A DNA stretch of 64,000 nucleotides from Euglena gracilis (taxonomy: Eukaryota > Euglenida > Euglenophyceae > Euglenales), in the NCBI GenBank assembly GCA_039621445.1, contig CP154956.1, positions 27,038,667 through 27,102,666 on the forward strand, read 5' to 3'. Positions 34,266 through 46,008 of the stretch are shown here, piece after piece. Made by a program: the position numbers and the translations under genes. Numbering within the stretch: position 1 is the stretch's first letter; every line of letters begins with the position of its first letter. The notes beneath the pieces were generated by a model. The model searched no databases and had not been told where the DNA came from. It saw nothing but the letters and a program-made list of their open reading frames with translations.

Positions 34266-34689
34266 CCGCAAATTTGCCGCCCAACCCTGAGTGAAGGCCG
34301 TGCATTTGCATTTTTTTTGCTGGTCCTACACCTAGCGTCTGACGTGTTTGTCCACGGTTGGAAGAAATATTTGCCCCAACCTATCAAAAATCCCAACCAA
34401 CACCCTCAAAAAATTTGCCCATCGCAAAATATATTGATACCTCAAAATAATTTGCCCACCCAAAAATATTTGCACTTGTTCAGAAAAAAATTGCCTCTGT
34501 CATCATATTTTTGCTCAATGAAAAAGGCCTTACACTAGACAATGGAAACAGATCCACGCCAAATGCAAGTTTCAAAGGGCACTTGAGCAAAAACACCCGA
34601 TCCAAGTGCAAAAAAATTCGGAACAGAGACAAATATTTTTGAGATAAAGTGCAAAAAAAAACGACCGGAGGCACAAAAAATACAGGGGG

Positions 34690-34750
34690 GGGAGAAACTG
34701 CAAAAATCTGCAAAAAACTGCAAAAAACTGCAAAAAACTGCAAAAACTGC
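34690..34750 (+). repeat. Tandem ACTGCAAAAA repeat
   Basis: Five to six copies of AAACTGCAAAAA. The same unit recurs on the same strand at 38015-38135. Confidence 0.8.
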
Positions 34751-34759
34751 ACTTCAACA

Positions 34760-37260
34760 AAAATTAGCAATAAACAAGCTAAAAATGATGTGCATATGCA
34801 AAACAACGTAAATTGCGACCACATGAGCACTCCCCAATTCAACAAACTTTTTTTTTGCGCAGCTTTGGAGCTTATGATGACAAAAATGGAAGCAATCAAA
34901 CAAGGGGGGTTGAGCCCCCGCGTCCCCTCCGCGTCCCCCCCCGCGTCCCCCCCGCGTCCCCACCAAGTGGCTTGGTGTCCTTTTTTGAAGAGGCTTTTCT
35001 GCAATGTCCCGGCATGCTTGATGTGATGAAACAAAGAAAAGGGGAGAAGGAAAAAGAACGTTGCAAAGTGAGAAGTCAATTTTTTATCCTTGCCACTCAA
35101 AAAAATGGTAGTTGTTTGCTGGAGCCCAGGCATGGGGGGGGGGGTCCCGTGGGACCCCCCTGCCGCGTGTGATGGGTGAAGGTCGTGACCTAACGAGTCT
35201 CTTACGGATGCTTCCGATTTCTTTGTACTGCAGTTGCGGGAAGACAATTGGTGGTGGATGCAAAAGTGTCCATTTGTTATTTCCTGTTTGTTCGGCATGA
35301 TCAATGCTAATCCTAGAATGTCCCCCGCAATCACTGCACACCTTTCCCATTTTGTGTCCTTTTTGTTGACACCGTTCCCATCTCCTGTTCTCTTTTCCAT
35401 TTTGTCAATTTTTTTCAGCCCATGGCATTCAGCCCATCCTCTCACCTGGAATTTCTGATCATGGTGTACCCCAAAGAGCCATCTTCCCATTTTGAGTTTG
35501 CTAGAGACTGCCTTTCAAAGAATTTTTTTGAAAGGGAATTTTGTAGGATATTCTAATCGACCAGCACATTTTTTGGGAATGTTGGGCCATTTTTGACAAA
35601 ACTCCATTTTGGGTGTGGAATTGCACCAGTTTTTGGAGTTTTTATTTTAAGAGGACGTTGCGTTGCAAAACTTCTTTTAAAAAACACACTTTCCATTTTT
35701 TTTAAAAAAAGGCACTTTTTTGTTGCTTTTTTAAATAAAAAAAACAGAACAGATTTTTTTTAAAAAAAGTCAGCTTTGATCATGGTCCCTAGAATGGTGG
35801 TGCCCCCGCGTCCCCCCCCCCCCCGCTCCCCCCCCCCCCGCATCCCCCCCGCGTCCCCAACACCCCCAAGGAACACTGCACATGGTTTTTCATGCATTGA
35901 AATGTAAGTCATGTGTTTGGATGCCGGGCCACCACTTTTCTTGCACCAAAACTTGACCGACCATGCCCACAAAGGTGACAAACAGTTTCCTTTCTAAACA
36001 TGGAAAAAATGCACATATACCACATACGACCATTCGCCTATAGCATTTTGCGGTGTAACTTGTTGACGGGGCGTTGATCATTGCTAACCGGTCACTCCTA
36101 ATGTGTGTGTATTGGCGTTGCCCACCTTTACGGGTGTGATTAAACTCACATTGTTCTTCATTCTCCCCAAGGCTGCCTGTCAGTATTACACAGCTCTTGG
36201 AAACGTGCAATGATTTCTTGTTTTGTGCCATGCTTGAAGATGGAAAAGCAATCATAGCTGGCGTTTTTTCTGTTGTTTTTTTTAAAAAAACAACGTTTTT
36301 TTGTTTTTTATTTAAAAAAAAAAACGGGCAAAAAAAAACGGCAAAAAAAACAAAGGGGAAAATGATGGTCCAAATTTTGCCTTTGATCGCAAGGGTGAGC
36401 CAATCTTAGCTCAAATGACTTGAAAACCAATACTTTTGGTTGTCTTCAACAAGAATGGTCAAAATAGGGCATTTTTTCTGCCATTTTGGCTTGAAACCAT
36501 TCCAAACTAACTTGAAACATCCCAAATTTGGTGTCTTTCTCTGACCGAGGATGGGCAAAAAAAGCTAAAATTAAAGGCATTTTTTTTTTGCCCTGGACCC
36601 TCAATGGCGTTTTTTTTTGTTTTTTTTTCAAAAAAAACCTGTTTTTTTTAAAAAAAACTTGTTTTTTTTTTACTTCGTTTTAAACGAAGTGCCAGCTATG
36701 AAAGCAATGCTCGGCGGGGTTCAGCATCGGGGTGTAAGGGGGCAAAAATAGGTAGAGGTGTCCTTGTGGGAAACTAGTAGTTAGTAGCGTGGCACCCCCC
36801 CCTTGCGGGCGTCAGCAGACCGAAGAAGGCAGTTGGAAACGCCGACTCATCGCCGAGCGTTCTGTTACTTCTTCCATTGTCTAGTCAAAGAGGACTGGGT
36901 CCGCTTCCTCTTTTGAGGAGGGGCCCCATGCCTCAAAGGCAGCAGGGGCAAGGGGTTTGGGAACAGGCAGCCGCAACAACGGCGCAAACGGATCATAGGG
37001 GGTGTTGGGGTCGCGGGGGGGGGGGGCGGGGGGGGTGGGGGGGGGGGCTTCTGGGGCGGAAATGGGTTTCGCGACGGGTCATGCGTGACTTGTGTGACGT
37101 CATTCTATCCTCTAAATTTAGATCCCAATTAGGAATTTGCGAGCCATTTAGGTCTGAAAATAGGTCCAATTAGGAATTTGGGACCAATTTTTCGTGTTTT
37201 TGATTCCTAATTGAGTGGCAAATTCCTAATTAATGCAAAATTTTTGTACTTTTTGGAAAC
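34760..37260. other. Repeat mosaic without supported gene
   Basis: 34978-35130 duplicates 32620-32790 (GAAGAGGCTTTTCTGCAATG, GGGGAGAAGGAAAAAGAACG). The minus frame at 35084-35490 is open and non-repetitive but split between frames (VCSDCGGHSR; MEKRTGDGNGVNKKD) and matches nothing I know. G/C-run arrays at 35803-35860 and 37000-37045. T-run/A-run palindromes at 36270-36330 and 36600-36690. Confidence 0.35.
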
Positions 37261-37264
37261 CCGA

Positions 37265-37335
37265 ATCGGGCTCAGGGTGGGGTCGCGGGGGGGTCGCGGG
37301 GGGGGGTCGCGGGGGGGTCGCGGGGGAAACACCCC
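37265..37335. repeat. GGGTCGC G-run array
   Basis: Four copies of GGGTCGCGGGGG. A related block is at 37005-37045. Confidence 0.7.
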
Positions 37336-37670
37336 CATACACATAGCCCTTCATCTCACGCAGCTTAATGTGACTACCGTCATCGGTGGGCCACAAGTAG
37401 CCACGCGAAACCAGCATCCGCCGTCCCTGGTTCGGCACGGCCCTCCAGGCGGGCACCCAGTTCCTCAACATCCACTCCGTGTCTCTGGCTTCTCTGGCGT
37501 CCGGCTGCCGCTGAAACTCTGTGCCGTCTCTGGCAGGTCCCTACATACAAGATTCTGTAGGAACCTGCATTCATCCATCGGTCCACCCACTCATGCACCT
37601 CAAATGACGACGGCAGAGCGTGCTGTCCAACAAGTTGAGATGTCTTTTGGATGAGGCGCAATTTTGTCAC
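37335..37670 (-). pseudogene. Coding-like fragment, unknown protein
   Basis: On the minus strand an upstream frame (QLVGQHALPSSFEVHEWVDR, then WMNAGSYRILY) and a downstream frame (MLRNWVPAWRAVPNQGRRML, then SRGYLWPTDDGSHIKLREMK) have balanced composition. They are offset by a frame change near a possible GTAGGG donor. Together they could be two exons of about 100 residues. The fragment is bounded on the low side by a G-run array, as if carried by an element. No family recognised. Confidence 0.35.
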
Positions 37671-38639
37671 CCTCTCTCCTCAGTCTCTGACACCCCATCC
37701 ACCAGCTCATCATCGCTGTCATCGGACAAGACGTCCACGTCCGCCGAGGAAGGGGCAAAAGTAGGTATATCAATGGTAGCCATCAAGAGAACCTTTGATG
37801 GCAAGGGCACGGTCCGTCTACATGACGGTCTGGCCTGTTACCAACAATTCCGGATCCTATAACCCCCCCCCCCCTCGGGCCGACCAACCAAACCGGATCC
37901 TATAAACCCCGGGGGGTCTGTAAGTGGGTGGGGTTTAATTGTGGACATGTCACCAAAACAACAAGCACCAAACATAAACATCTCAGGTTTCTTCAAAACT
38001 GGATCAAAAAAAAACTGCAAAAAACTGCACGTGTGCAGTTTTTTTCAAAAAAATGAGCAAAAAACTGCAAAAAATTGCAAAAACTGCAAAAAACCCAAAA
38101 CGTGAAAACTGCAAAAAACTGCAAAAACTGCACGGCGCATATTTTCCACCCCCCTGAAAAATATATGGTTTGAAGTACAAAATTCTGTGTTAGGTGGAAG
38201 TTGTTAGGTGTAACTTGATAGAAAATCTTGGCAAATTGAAATTTTAATTCTTTTTCAAAATTTTGGAATTTCGGGTTGGTGAATCCAAATTTGGCACTGT
38301 AATCCTGATTCGGCACTTGGAGATTTCTAATTTTATCTCTGAAAAAAAACAGGGGGTGTTCTCCCTATGTCCCGCCCCCCCCCCCACGTCCTCCCGCGTC
38401 TCCCCAGCGTCCCGGATTTTGGACGAACACATTTTTGGGTCGACCAAAGGAAGATGACACACAAGTTTGGGTGACGCCAAAGAAAAGTGTGGAGGTGGTT
38501 GGGCCACAATTCCGCATCCCTACCCCCGCGTACCACCCCCGCGTCCCAAACCACCCCCTGAAACCGGCTAACCAAAAAAGGTCCGGAAACACCTAACGCC
38601 TTTTTTCGCATTTCACACTGTATATTTTTGAACTTCCGG

Positions 38640-38900
38640 TGAAAATTTTTTTTCACTTCACTGTTGCACTTCTCAAAAATGTTTGCACATGCCAACCGTT
38701 TGTTTGCACTTTATCTCATAAATATTTGCTTTTTTCGTTGTGCAAAAATAAAATGACGCATTGCAAATTTTTTCTGAGCAAGTGCGAATGTTTTTGGTGT
38801 GCAGTGCAAAAAAATTTGAGACCTTTGGGCGATTTTTTTTGAGAGCACTAGGCAAAAAAAATTGACACGATGGGGAAAATATTTCGCCAGCCAGGGCAAA
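38640..38900. repeat. TGCAAAxATTT-rich repeat
   Basis: GTTGCACTT/TTTGCACTTTATCTC and GTGCAAAAAAATTTGAGACC are shared, in order, with 25.68-25.82, 26.09-26.22 and 34.49-34.66 kb. Non-coding in all copies. Confidence 0.6.
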
Positions 38901-39299
38901 CATTTCAGACGCTAGGTGCAACCATGGTAAACTAACCAATGGCAAAAAATGCAGTTAACCACCCTACCGTGCCCAACGTAAGGATCAAACCAGCAACGGC
39001 GCTGCCAGGACGGGGTTAGGGGTTAGGAGCTGCGGTGGGGAAGTTCTGATGGCGTTTTTTTATAACTAAAAAAAGCATCTTATCATTTCTATTACTGGAA
39101 TGATAAGTTGAATACCAAATGGGCCGATGGAAAGACTTTCCACACAGTGGAAAGTCTTTCAAACTTCTGCGACAATCGCAGTGGCCTTGGCAGTGCAGTA
39201 CAGGCATGGCAATGGAATGGCCATGCAGCACAGTGCCATGGAATTGGCAGTGCAGTGTTTTAGGGTGGAGAACAGAGAGGAATGGCAGTGCAGTTGCAG

Positions 39300-39990
39300 T
39301 GGTACCCCCCCTCCGACCTGCCCCCGGGAGGCCCGATCGGACAATAAAGGGGGGGGACAATAAGGGGGTACCAAAGGAATTTCATTGGCCGGGCCAAAAA
39401 ATCCCCCGTCGGCCGGGGCCCAGGGACGATAAGGGGGGGGGACAATAAGGGGGGGGGTGGCGCAGTAACAGTGGTAGTGGTAGTGGTAGTGCAGTGCAGG
39501 AGGGCCTCGAGGCCTTAACCCCCCGTGGGCCCCGGCCGACGGGGGGTTTTTTTGGCCCGCCCAATGAAATTCCTTTGGTACGAACTTATTGTCCCCCCCC
39601 TTATTGTCCGGTCAGGCCTCCCGGGGGCAGGTCGGTGGGACAATAAAGGGGTGGGGGTAAGGGGGGTTGTGGTGATTCGAGTGCTGCCGGGAAAGACTGT
39701 TGCCGCCGAGAAAAAAAAAGAGCAGACCTTGGCCCCCCCCCCCCCCCGAGCCCCCCCGCCCCCCGTACTGTTCCCATTGGGCCGGAAATGGTCACAGGGA
39801 CGGGAATACCACCCCCCCCCTTATTGTCCCCCCCCTTTATTGTCCCTGGGCCCCGGCCGACGGGGGGTTTTTTTGGCCCGGCCAATGAAATTCCTTTGGT
39901 ACCCCTTTATTGTCCCCCCCCTTTATTGTCCGGTCGGGCCTCCCAGGGAGAGGTCGGTGGGACAATAAAGGGGGGGGGGGGGTGGTAGCT
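39300..39990. repeat. TTATTGTCC/C-run modules in tandem
   Basis: Three successive modules. Each has CCCCTTATTGTCC or GGACAATAAGGGG words flanking a core GGGCCCCGGCCGACGGGG ... CAATGAAATTCCTTTGGTAC. A fourth copy lies at 46585-46765. Orientation alternates. Confidence 0.8.
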
Positions 39991-40600
39991 GGGGGTGCAG
40001 AGCTGGCGTTTTTTTGAAAAAAAACGGCAAAAAAAAACGGTTTTTTTTAAAAAAAACCGGCCGAATCAAGCGCCAAGTCGCCGGCAACGGAAAAACTCAA
40101 AAAAAAACACCACACACATGCAACCCCCCCTTTCCTCGGTTTTGTATTGACCTTTGAAGCATGGGCAAAAGAGGTTGGTTGAGAAAATAGCTATAAAAGT
40201 GACAGAAAAAAATGCAACAATTCCAAGATCATGTTGGGAACTGCCCCAAAAAAATGAAATTTTTTTTTCCACCATACCCCCGCTGGCGTTTTTTTTTTAT
40301 TTAAAAAAAACACAAAAAAAACCAAAAAAAACCGTTTTTTGTTTTTTTGTTTTTTTTGACTGCCGGCTTTGTGGGGGTGGGGGATGGTCGTGGTTTTCAA
40401 CGAAAGTTGAGGCATTTTTTCATCTTCAAAACATGTCCTTTTCAGTGAGCAAACAGATCGGTGGATCGTCCTACTGTTCCCGGCGGGTGAGCGCCGTGAC
40501 CATGTGATTGTGTTACACAGGTTGCCTGCCTTGCATTGTGACATCTTCTGGCTTCGGCCTTCGGCTCTACAAAGAAGTCAACCGCACCCGTTGGATACAG

Positions 40601-41635
40601 TAAGGCTGCCGATTAATCGGATTGATCGATTAATCGTTCAGGGGGGGGGTGATTAATCGTTCAGTTGGCGGGGGGGGGAGTCAATTTATCGAAATTAATC
40701 GGTCTCCAAAGCAAAACTAACAATTGGAGATGGAAATGGGACCACAACAGCCACATTTTCTCCTCAAAGAAACACTGGAATGGATGTACGATGGAATATG
40801 TGCACAAAAGCAAAACTCTGGATGCCGAATCATTTGCGAAACACCGTTTCTAACAAATGTCACTCAACCAAGGAGCGGAAAGGGTCATCAACCGAGGGAT
40901 GTTCATGCGGGACAGGCTGGGTCCTGACTTTCAACTCTGAAAAGGGTGAAAAAGGGGAGCCATTTTTTTTTTCCAAGAAACATAATGTCCTCCACCTTTT
41001 GGGCTCTTCATTTCGTAGCTAAGTTCTTCCCGGGCGAAACCCAATGGGATGCAAGGTCCAAATCGGACCTGGAAAAGGGGTCTTCAATTGGCCGGCAGGA
41101 GAGAGCATTCATTGCATGCCCAAGTGGCACAATATATTTATTTCAACAAAAAGTGAGCTGTGTTCCGTTTTAGCAATGCATTGCTGATCTTTGTTCGCCC
41201 TAGAAAACACCCAAAAGGGAACAAAACAAAAAAATTCATAAGGGAACACCTTTTGACCCCTTATACACAAGTTGATGCGGTGATCTCAGATGGCTTATCA
41301 TATTTGTTGTGTTCCCATGGCATTTCAATTTCCCGGAAAATTCACGGCGAGTTTCAGGACACACTTGACAAAGAACATGATGGGGATCGTCCTTCGCTTG
41401 CTTGACAGACTAAGCCCAAGATGGTGTTGCCATTAAAAACAAGAAATCCTGTGGGGTAGTAAGGCGGTTGTTTTTGGCACAATTTACAGACAAAAGAAAC
41501 ATAGTAATGGCCCCCATTTGAAAAGGCGTCTATTGAAAATCCTTACGGCCATTAATCGTTCGGAATCGTTCGGACCCCCCCCCCCCCGATTAATCGGCAA
41601 TAATGGTTTGGTACCCGATTAATTAGGCAGCCTTA
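40601..41635. mobile_element. TIR element with GATTAATCG subterminal words
   Basis: Ends TAAGGCTGCCGATTAATC and inverted TAAGGCTGCCTAATTAATC. Both ends also carry GATTAATCG(TTC) words next to G/C runs. The interior (40700-41540) lacks homopolymer runs and has several coding-like frames. Confidence 0.6.
41160..41405 (+). CDS. Small open frame inside the 40.6-41.6 kb element
   Basis: Non-repetitive, basic: HPKGNKTKKFIREHLLTPYT, then QVDAVISDGLSYLLCSHG and FQDTLDKEHDGDRPSLA before the stop. No start codon is convincing, so it may be an exon continuing from 40724-40927 (LLKETLEWMYDGICAQKQNS). Function unknown. Confidence 0.3.
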   Translation: MFRFSNALLIFVRPRKHPKGNKTKKFIREHLLTPYTQVDAVISDGLSYLLCSHGISISRKIHGEFQDTLDKEHDGDRPSLA

Positions 41636-42055
41636 GATATAATGGCTCGAGGCTTTGGTCAGGATGGGGACTTGCTCGTACCCGGAATGCCCCCCCCTCG
41701 GCGCAGTGTGGCCCCGGTGAGAAAGGAAAAATGAAGGAATCGAAACTAGAAGGTCGATCGGCCGCACGCTGTCGTCTTTTTTTCCTCACTTACACAGCAG
41801 GCAGCACAACTTCACCTAGACCCCCGGGCCTAGGGACTCGTTTCTTTTGGCCCTCGCAACAAGGAGAACCTTCTCATGACTCCCTATGCGTCCTCAGGTC
41901 GACGGTGTGTATACGATGGGGTTATGTACAAAGAGTGTGCATAGGTCCTCTGTGCAAGTGGTTCAAGGAAAACAGGCAACACCCATCTTCAATATGTAAT
42001 AATATGCGGCGGTGGTGATTGGAGGGAAATGGGTCACGACAATCGTCAATATATG

Positions 42056-42880
42056 TTAGCTGGGGGTATGGTCTGTATTGCCGAATGCCTTTTGAGGGTG
42101 TGTGTGTGTGCCACTGGCAAGCCACTTTGGCTTGGCTTTGTGATAAATTATGCGTGCTGTTGTGCGCAGCAAAGGTGGACTGTTCTTGTTCGTGGCTTTG
42201 AGGGAAACCGTCAGCAACGGGGTGCAAGTGAAACTTGTTTTTTTTCCAGGGGCTACAGCCAGCTTCTGCTTTTTTGGTTTCTTTGAGGCGGTGTCGGGTG
42301 ATCCAGTCCACATTGCCGGCTCAACTCCCCCGGTGCACTGAGAGTAGCTATAACCCGAGATGGTAGGAATTGAAAGTAGTTCGCGATCCGTTGAGTTGGC
42401 CTTCTTTCTTCCGCAAATTGCAGGTGACAAAAACCAACGGCCCAGTAATCGTCCATGGCCGCTTCTCAAAAAAGGAACGCATCTGACTCTCGCCCGTTGG
42501 TGCATCGACACACCCTGCCCACCCCACCTCACGGCATGAGCAATTTTCGCCAGCACTAATGGCACCGGACGGTCAAAAAACCTTTGGAATTTCTCCCATT
42601 TGTCCATGAAATGGTCCAATGGAGACCAGGCAGAGGGGGGGGGGGAGGCCGGATCATCGGCTCGGTCAGGAAAGGGGCGGGACCGCAACCTCCATTGAAT
42701 GAAAATAACAGGGTTTTTGAAGGAGCATGAGGGTTCAGAAGTTTGGCCTAAAGCCCAACCCCACTCCTTCAAAAACCCTGAATTTTCGCCTTGGAAGAAT
42801 TTCGGCGGAGATTGCTCAGCGAAACAGCAATGCATTCCCCCCCCCCTGCTTTTCAGCCCTTGCACTTTCTGACTGCCCAA
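42056..42880 (-). CDS. Longest open frame of the window (274 codons), doubtful
   Basis: The region 41.7-42.7 kb is free of C/G runs. The frame includes PLDHFMDKWEKFQRFFDRPV and KIAHAVRWGGQGVSMHQRAR. The opposite strand also has a coding-like frame (GKPLWLGFVINYACCCAQQR), so the coding strand cannot be decided. No family recognised and no clear start context. Confidence 0.25.
   Translation of the reverse strand: MGSQKVQGLKSRGGGMHCCFAEQSPPKFFQGENSGFLKEWGWALGQTSEPSCSFKNPVIFIQWRLRSRPFPDRADDPASPPPSAWSPLDHFMDKWEKFQRFFDRPVPLVLAKIAHAVRWGGQGVSMHQRARVRCVPFLRSGHGRLLGRWFLSPAICGRKKANSTDRELLSIPTISGYSYSQCTGGVEPAMWTGSPDTASKKPKKQKLAVAPGKKTSFTCTPLLTVSLKATNKNSPPLLRTTARIIYHKAKPKWLASGTHTHPQKAFGNTDHTPS
42709..42780. 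repeat. 72-bp inverted-repeat element
   Basis: CAGGGTTTTTGAAGGAG and CTCCTTCAAAAACCCTG are perfect 17-bp inverted ends. ACTCCTTCAAA words with AAATTxxGxCTTGGAA recur at 43172-43215 and 43235-43260. Confidence 0.75.
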
Positions 42881-42956
42881 TTGGGTTTGAAAAAAAAATT
42901 GGTACTTGTTCGCTATACGACCGCCGCTGAAATTTTTCTAAGTCGAGTATCATGGT

Positions 42957-43465
42957 TTGGTCAGGGTCAGGGTCAGGGGGGGGGGGGTTCGGTTGGCACA
43001 GGGTCAGGGTCAGGGTCAGGGTGCCGCGGCGCACGCGGTGAATAAAATTTTTTTCCGCGGCGCACTGAATGAAAGTCTGGAGCAGGGCTGGGGCAACACG
43101 GCCATGTTGACGCAACCCGGCCATGTTAGCGCAACCCGGCCGTGTTGCTGCGCAACATGTCCATGTTGCCCAAACCCTACTCCTTCAAATACCCCTAAAA
43201 TTCCGACTTGGAAAAATTTTGGCGAACAAGTACCACCCTAACCCTATCCCTTCAAACAACCGGAAATTTTGTGACTGCGTGCGCCGCGGAAGAGTTCTTT
43301 TCTGTGCGCCGTGTGCGCCGCGGCAGCGTTTCAGGTACACCGTGGCAAAAAAAGCATGCGCCGCCAGAAGGTCATTGGTCGCCGCGGTTGCGCCATGGCA
43401 GCATTTCAGGTGCGCCGCGGGTGTGCCGCGGCAAGAATTCGATGGTGACTTCGCCGCGGTGCACT
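42957..43465 (+). repeat. GGGTCA microsatellite and GCCGCGGCGCAC repeats
   Basis: GGGTCAGG(G) repeats at 42957-43022. Then about ten scattered GCGCCGCGG words to 43465, and CGGCCATGTTGxCGCAACC three times at 43098-43150. Confidence 0.65.
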
Positions 43466-43794
43466 AAATCAAAGTCTGCCCTGCTCCTTCAAATTACCCC
43501 ATAATGCCCTGTTTCTGGCGGTTGCTTAGCGAACCAAGCACACCGGGGGGGTCCACAGCCCCCCTGCATAACGCGTCCAGATTTTTTTTGCAAACCACTT
43601 CATCATCCTTCTCAGCTTTGTTGGACATGTCAACGCCCTTGATGCCTCTTCCTGAGCAACAGCAAGGAGGTGTGGCAACCATCTCGCAGTGGAGAATCTC
43701 CTTCCAGTCATAAATTATCAACACCCAAAATCATTTTTCAAACAAATCCTTGTCACCATGGTATGTGCACAGTGTTCCTGCAGCTGCCATCCTC

Positions 43795-44400
43795 CCCCCC
43801 CCCCCAAAATGTCACCCCCAATTAAGGGTCGGCACCAGGCTGTTTTTTAGCCGGGTTCCGACCCCACCCCGGGGGGGGGGGGGTGCCTGCCTGGCAGGGT
43901 TGTATGGGAAGCTCATAGGGGGGTCCCCCCCTAGGGGGCATAGGTGTCACAAGGGGGGGTCGGGGGGGGGGGGGGGCGGCCGCCCCCCCCCGGGATTTTG
44001 GAAAGAAAATTTTTTTTTGCAACATGAATGTGATATTTTTCTTTGTAATGCTATGTTCAATGGTTCAAAGGGCGTTACCGTCTCGGCTGCCTTCGGCAGC
44101 CACCTTGCCAGTTAAAAGCACATGTTTGGAGAATGAAATTGCAAAATCCATTACCGTCTCGGCCGCCTTTGGCGGCCGAAATAAAAATCCTTGAAAAAAC
44201 CCCACGGCACTTCTTGATGTTTAAACCGGCGTTTGAGACGCCGGGTTCAGGACATAACCGGCGTCCCCCCCCACGGGTTTTCCGGACGCCGGTTCTGTCT
44301 AAAACCCAGCGCCAGGAACGCCGGTTCTGTCCAAAACCCAGCGTCCGGTTTGGATCTTGGCCACAAACCGACTTTTTTTCCCCTCCTTTGGTGCTAATTG
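43795..44400. repeat. C/G-run modules and GACGCCGGTTCTGTCC words
   Basis: The blocks include hairpins CGGCTGCCTTCGGCAGCC (44085-44102) and TCGGCCGCCTTTGGCGGCCGA (44158-44178). GACGCCGGTTCTGTCCAAA occurs twice at 44285-44345, and is shared with 48665-48835 and 54740-54860. No gene. Confidence 0.6.
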
Positions 44401-44886
44401 TTTTTTGGGACCCCACAAACCACTTTCACCTTGGCTGTTTGAATACAAACTGATATCCCCATATGTCCTCCTCCCTCCATTTTCTTGACCAGCCGAGTTT
44501 GGGGGGAACTCTTCGGGTCAACGAAAAAAAAATGATTTTGCGCAAAGTGAAAAAAATGGCTTCTTCACCCCCCCCCCCCCAGGTTGCGAAGTCGACAGTT
44601 GGGTTGAGTAGGGAGGTTTCCAAAGGGGTTTCGCTTTCCCATGATTTCGCTTTCTAGCTCAAGTTTTTGGAGCATTGGACTTCAAAAAAGGCGTTAGTGT
44701 CTCGGCCCCTTCGGGGCCAGGGGGACAGAAAAAAGTACATTTTGGTTGTGCCATGAAAAAAATTTTCCTCGGCGCTTCGCACCGGGGAAAAAAAGGATTT
44801 GCTCCAAATTTTGTCGGTTCCTCGCCCCCCCCGGGAAAAAATTGTTCCGACACCGCTGCTAGGGGGGGTAAGGTGGAAGGGGGGTC

Positions 44887-45147
44887 CAGGCTTCTTTTTA
44901 AGTCAGCAGACCCCCCCCCGGGGGGGGGGGGGGGGGTGGGGGGGGCCGGGGCGGGCCCCCCCCCCCCCCGGGTTGGGGGGGGGGGGTCCCGCGCCGGAGG
45001 CGCTGGGTTTACCTTTTCGGCGCAAAGCGCCGAAATTTTTTTTGGAAATTGCCTTTAACGGGCCCGATTTTGGGGGGGTCCCGCGCCACCCTGGGTGGGT
45101 GGGGGGGCCCCCCCCTCCCCCCCCCGGGGGTCTTAAAAAGAAGCCTG
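44887..45147. mobile_element. hAT-type MITE with exact 8-bp target duplication
   Basis: Ends CAGGCTTCTTTTTAAGTC and TTAAAAAGAAGCCTG. GGGGGGTC is duplicated at 44879-44886 and 45148-45155. The core matches the 25088-25353 copy in inverted orientation (GGCGCAAAGCGCCGAAA, GCCTTTAACGGGCCCGATTT). Confidence 0.88.
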
Positions 45148-45514
45148 GGGGGGTCCCCCACCCCCAACCCCCTGGTTTCGAAAGGATCCCCCCCCCTCCC
45201 CCTCCTCTGCGGGGGCAAAAAAAAATCTTCCGGCACTTCGCGCCGGGTGTGCATTTTGGGACCCTGTTGAGGCTCAATATGAAATTTTGGCAAAATGGCC
45301 AAAATTGGTTAAACGTGTTCAGCTCGCCAAATGCCTGCCCTGAATTCGTGGTCATGAACACGTTTTCCATGAGGGGCATTTGTGGCAATGACACGTTTTC
45401 CATTAAGGCATCTGTGGCAATCAAAAAATCGTTGTCATGAAAGTTCGGCGACAGGTTGAGAGGCCGGGTGGTCCTCTACCCTAGATTAGGTAGGTGTAGA
45501 CTAAAGGCGACTTG

Positions 45515-45940
45515 ACCCCCCCCCCCCAAAGTGTCCCCCCTGCCAGAGTGGCCATTTTGGGGTCCCACGGTGCCTGGAGGGTGGCCACTTTGAGGGGGGG
45601 GTGAGGGTAGTTTACCACCCCCCCCCCTTTATTTGACCCCCCCCCCTTGATTGAGCATTTGGGTCCGGGGAAAATATTTTTCATGCGCCGAAGGCGCCGA
45701 AATTTTTTTTTGCCCTCTTCCTAAAGGAATTTTTGACCCCCCCTCATTTGACCCCCCCCCCCTTATTTGAGCATTTGGGGGGTCCGTTGGCCCGTGGGTG
45801 TGCTCAAATAAAGGGGGGGGGGTAGTCTGGCGCCAAAGGAAAATGGCCACTTTGGGGGGGGTAACCTGAAATTTGCCAAAAATTTTGGCCACTTTGGGGG
45901 GATGGACACTTTGAGGGGGGGGTGAGGGGGGACTAGGTAG
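45515..45940. repeat. CAAAGTGTCC and TTATTTGACC word/run modules, nested
   Basis: CAAAGTGTCCCCC...GGCCACTTTGAGGGGG (45525-45612) is followed by TTTATTTGACCCCC and inverted CTCAAATAAAGGGG copies (45620-45828) around a GCGCCGAAGGCGCC core. A second GGCCACTTTGGGG set lies at 45855-45925. Confidence 0.7.
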
Positions 45941-46008
45941 GTCTAGGGGGGTACTCTACAACGCAAGAAACGGCCAGAGGTTGCCTTTGAGCAATACGAC
46001 AGGGAGTG

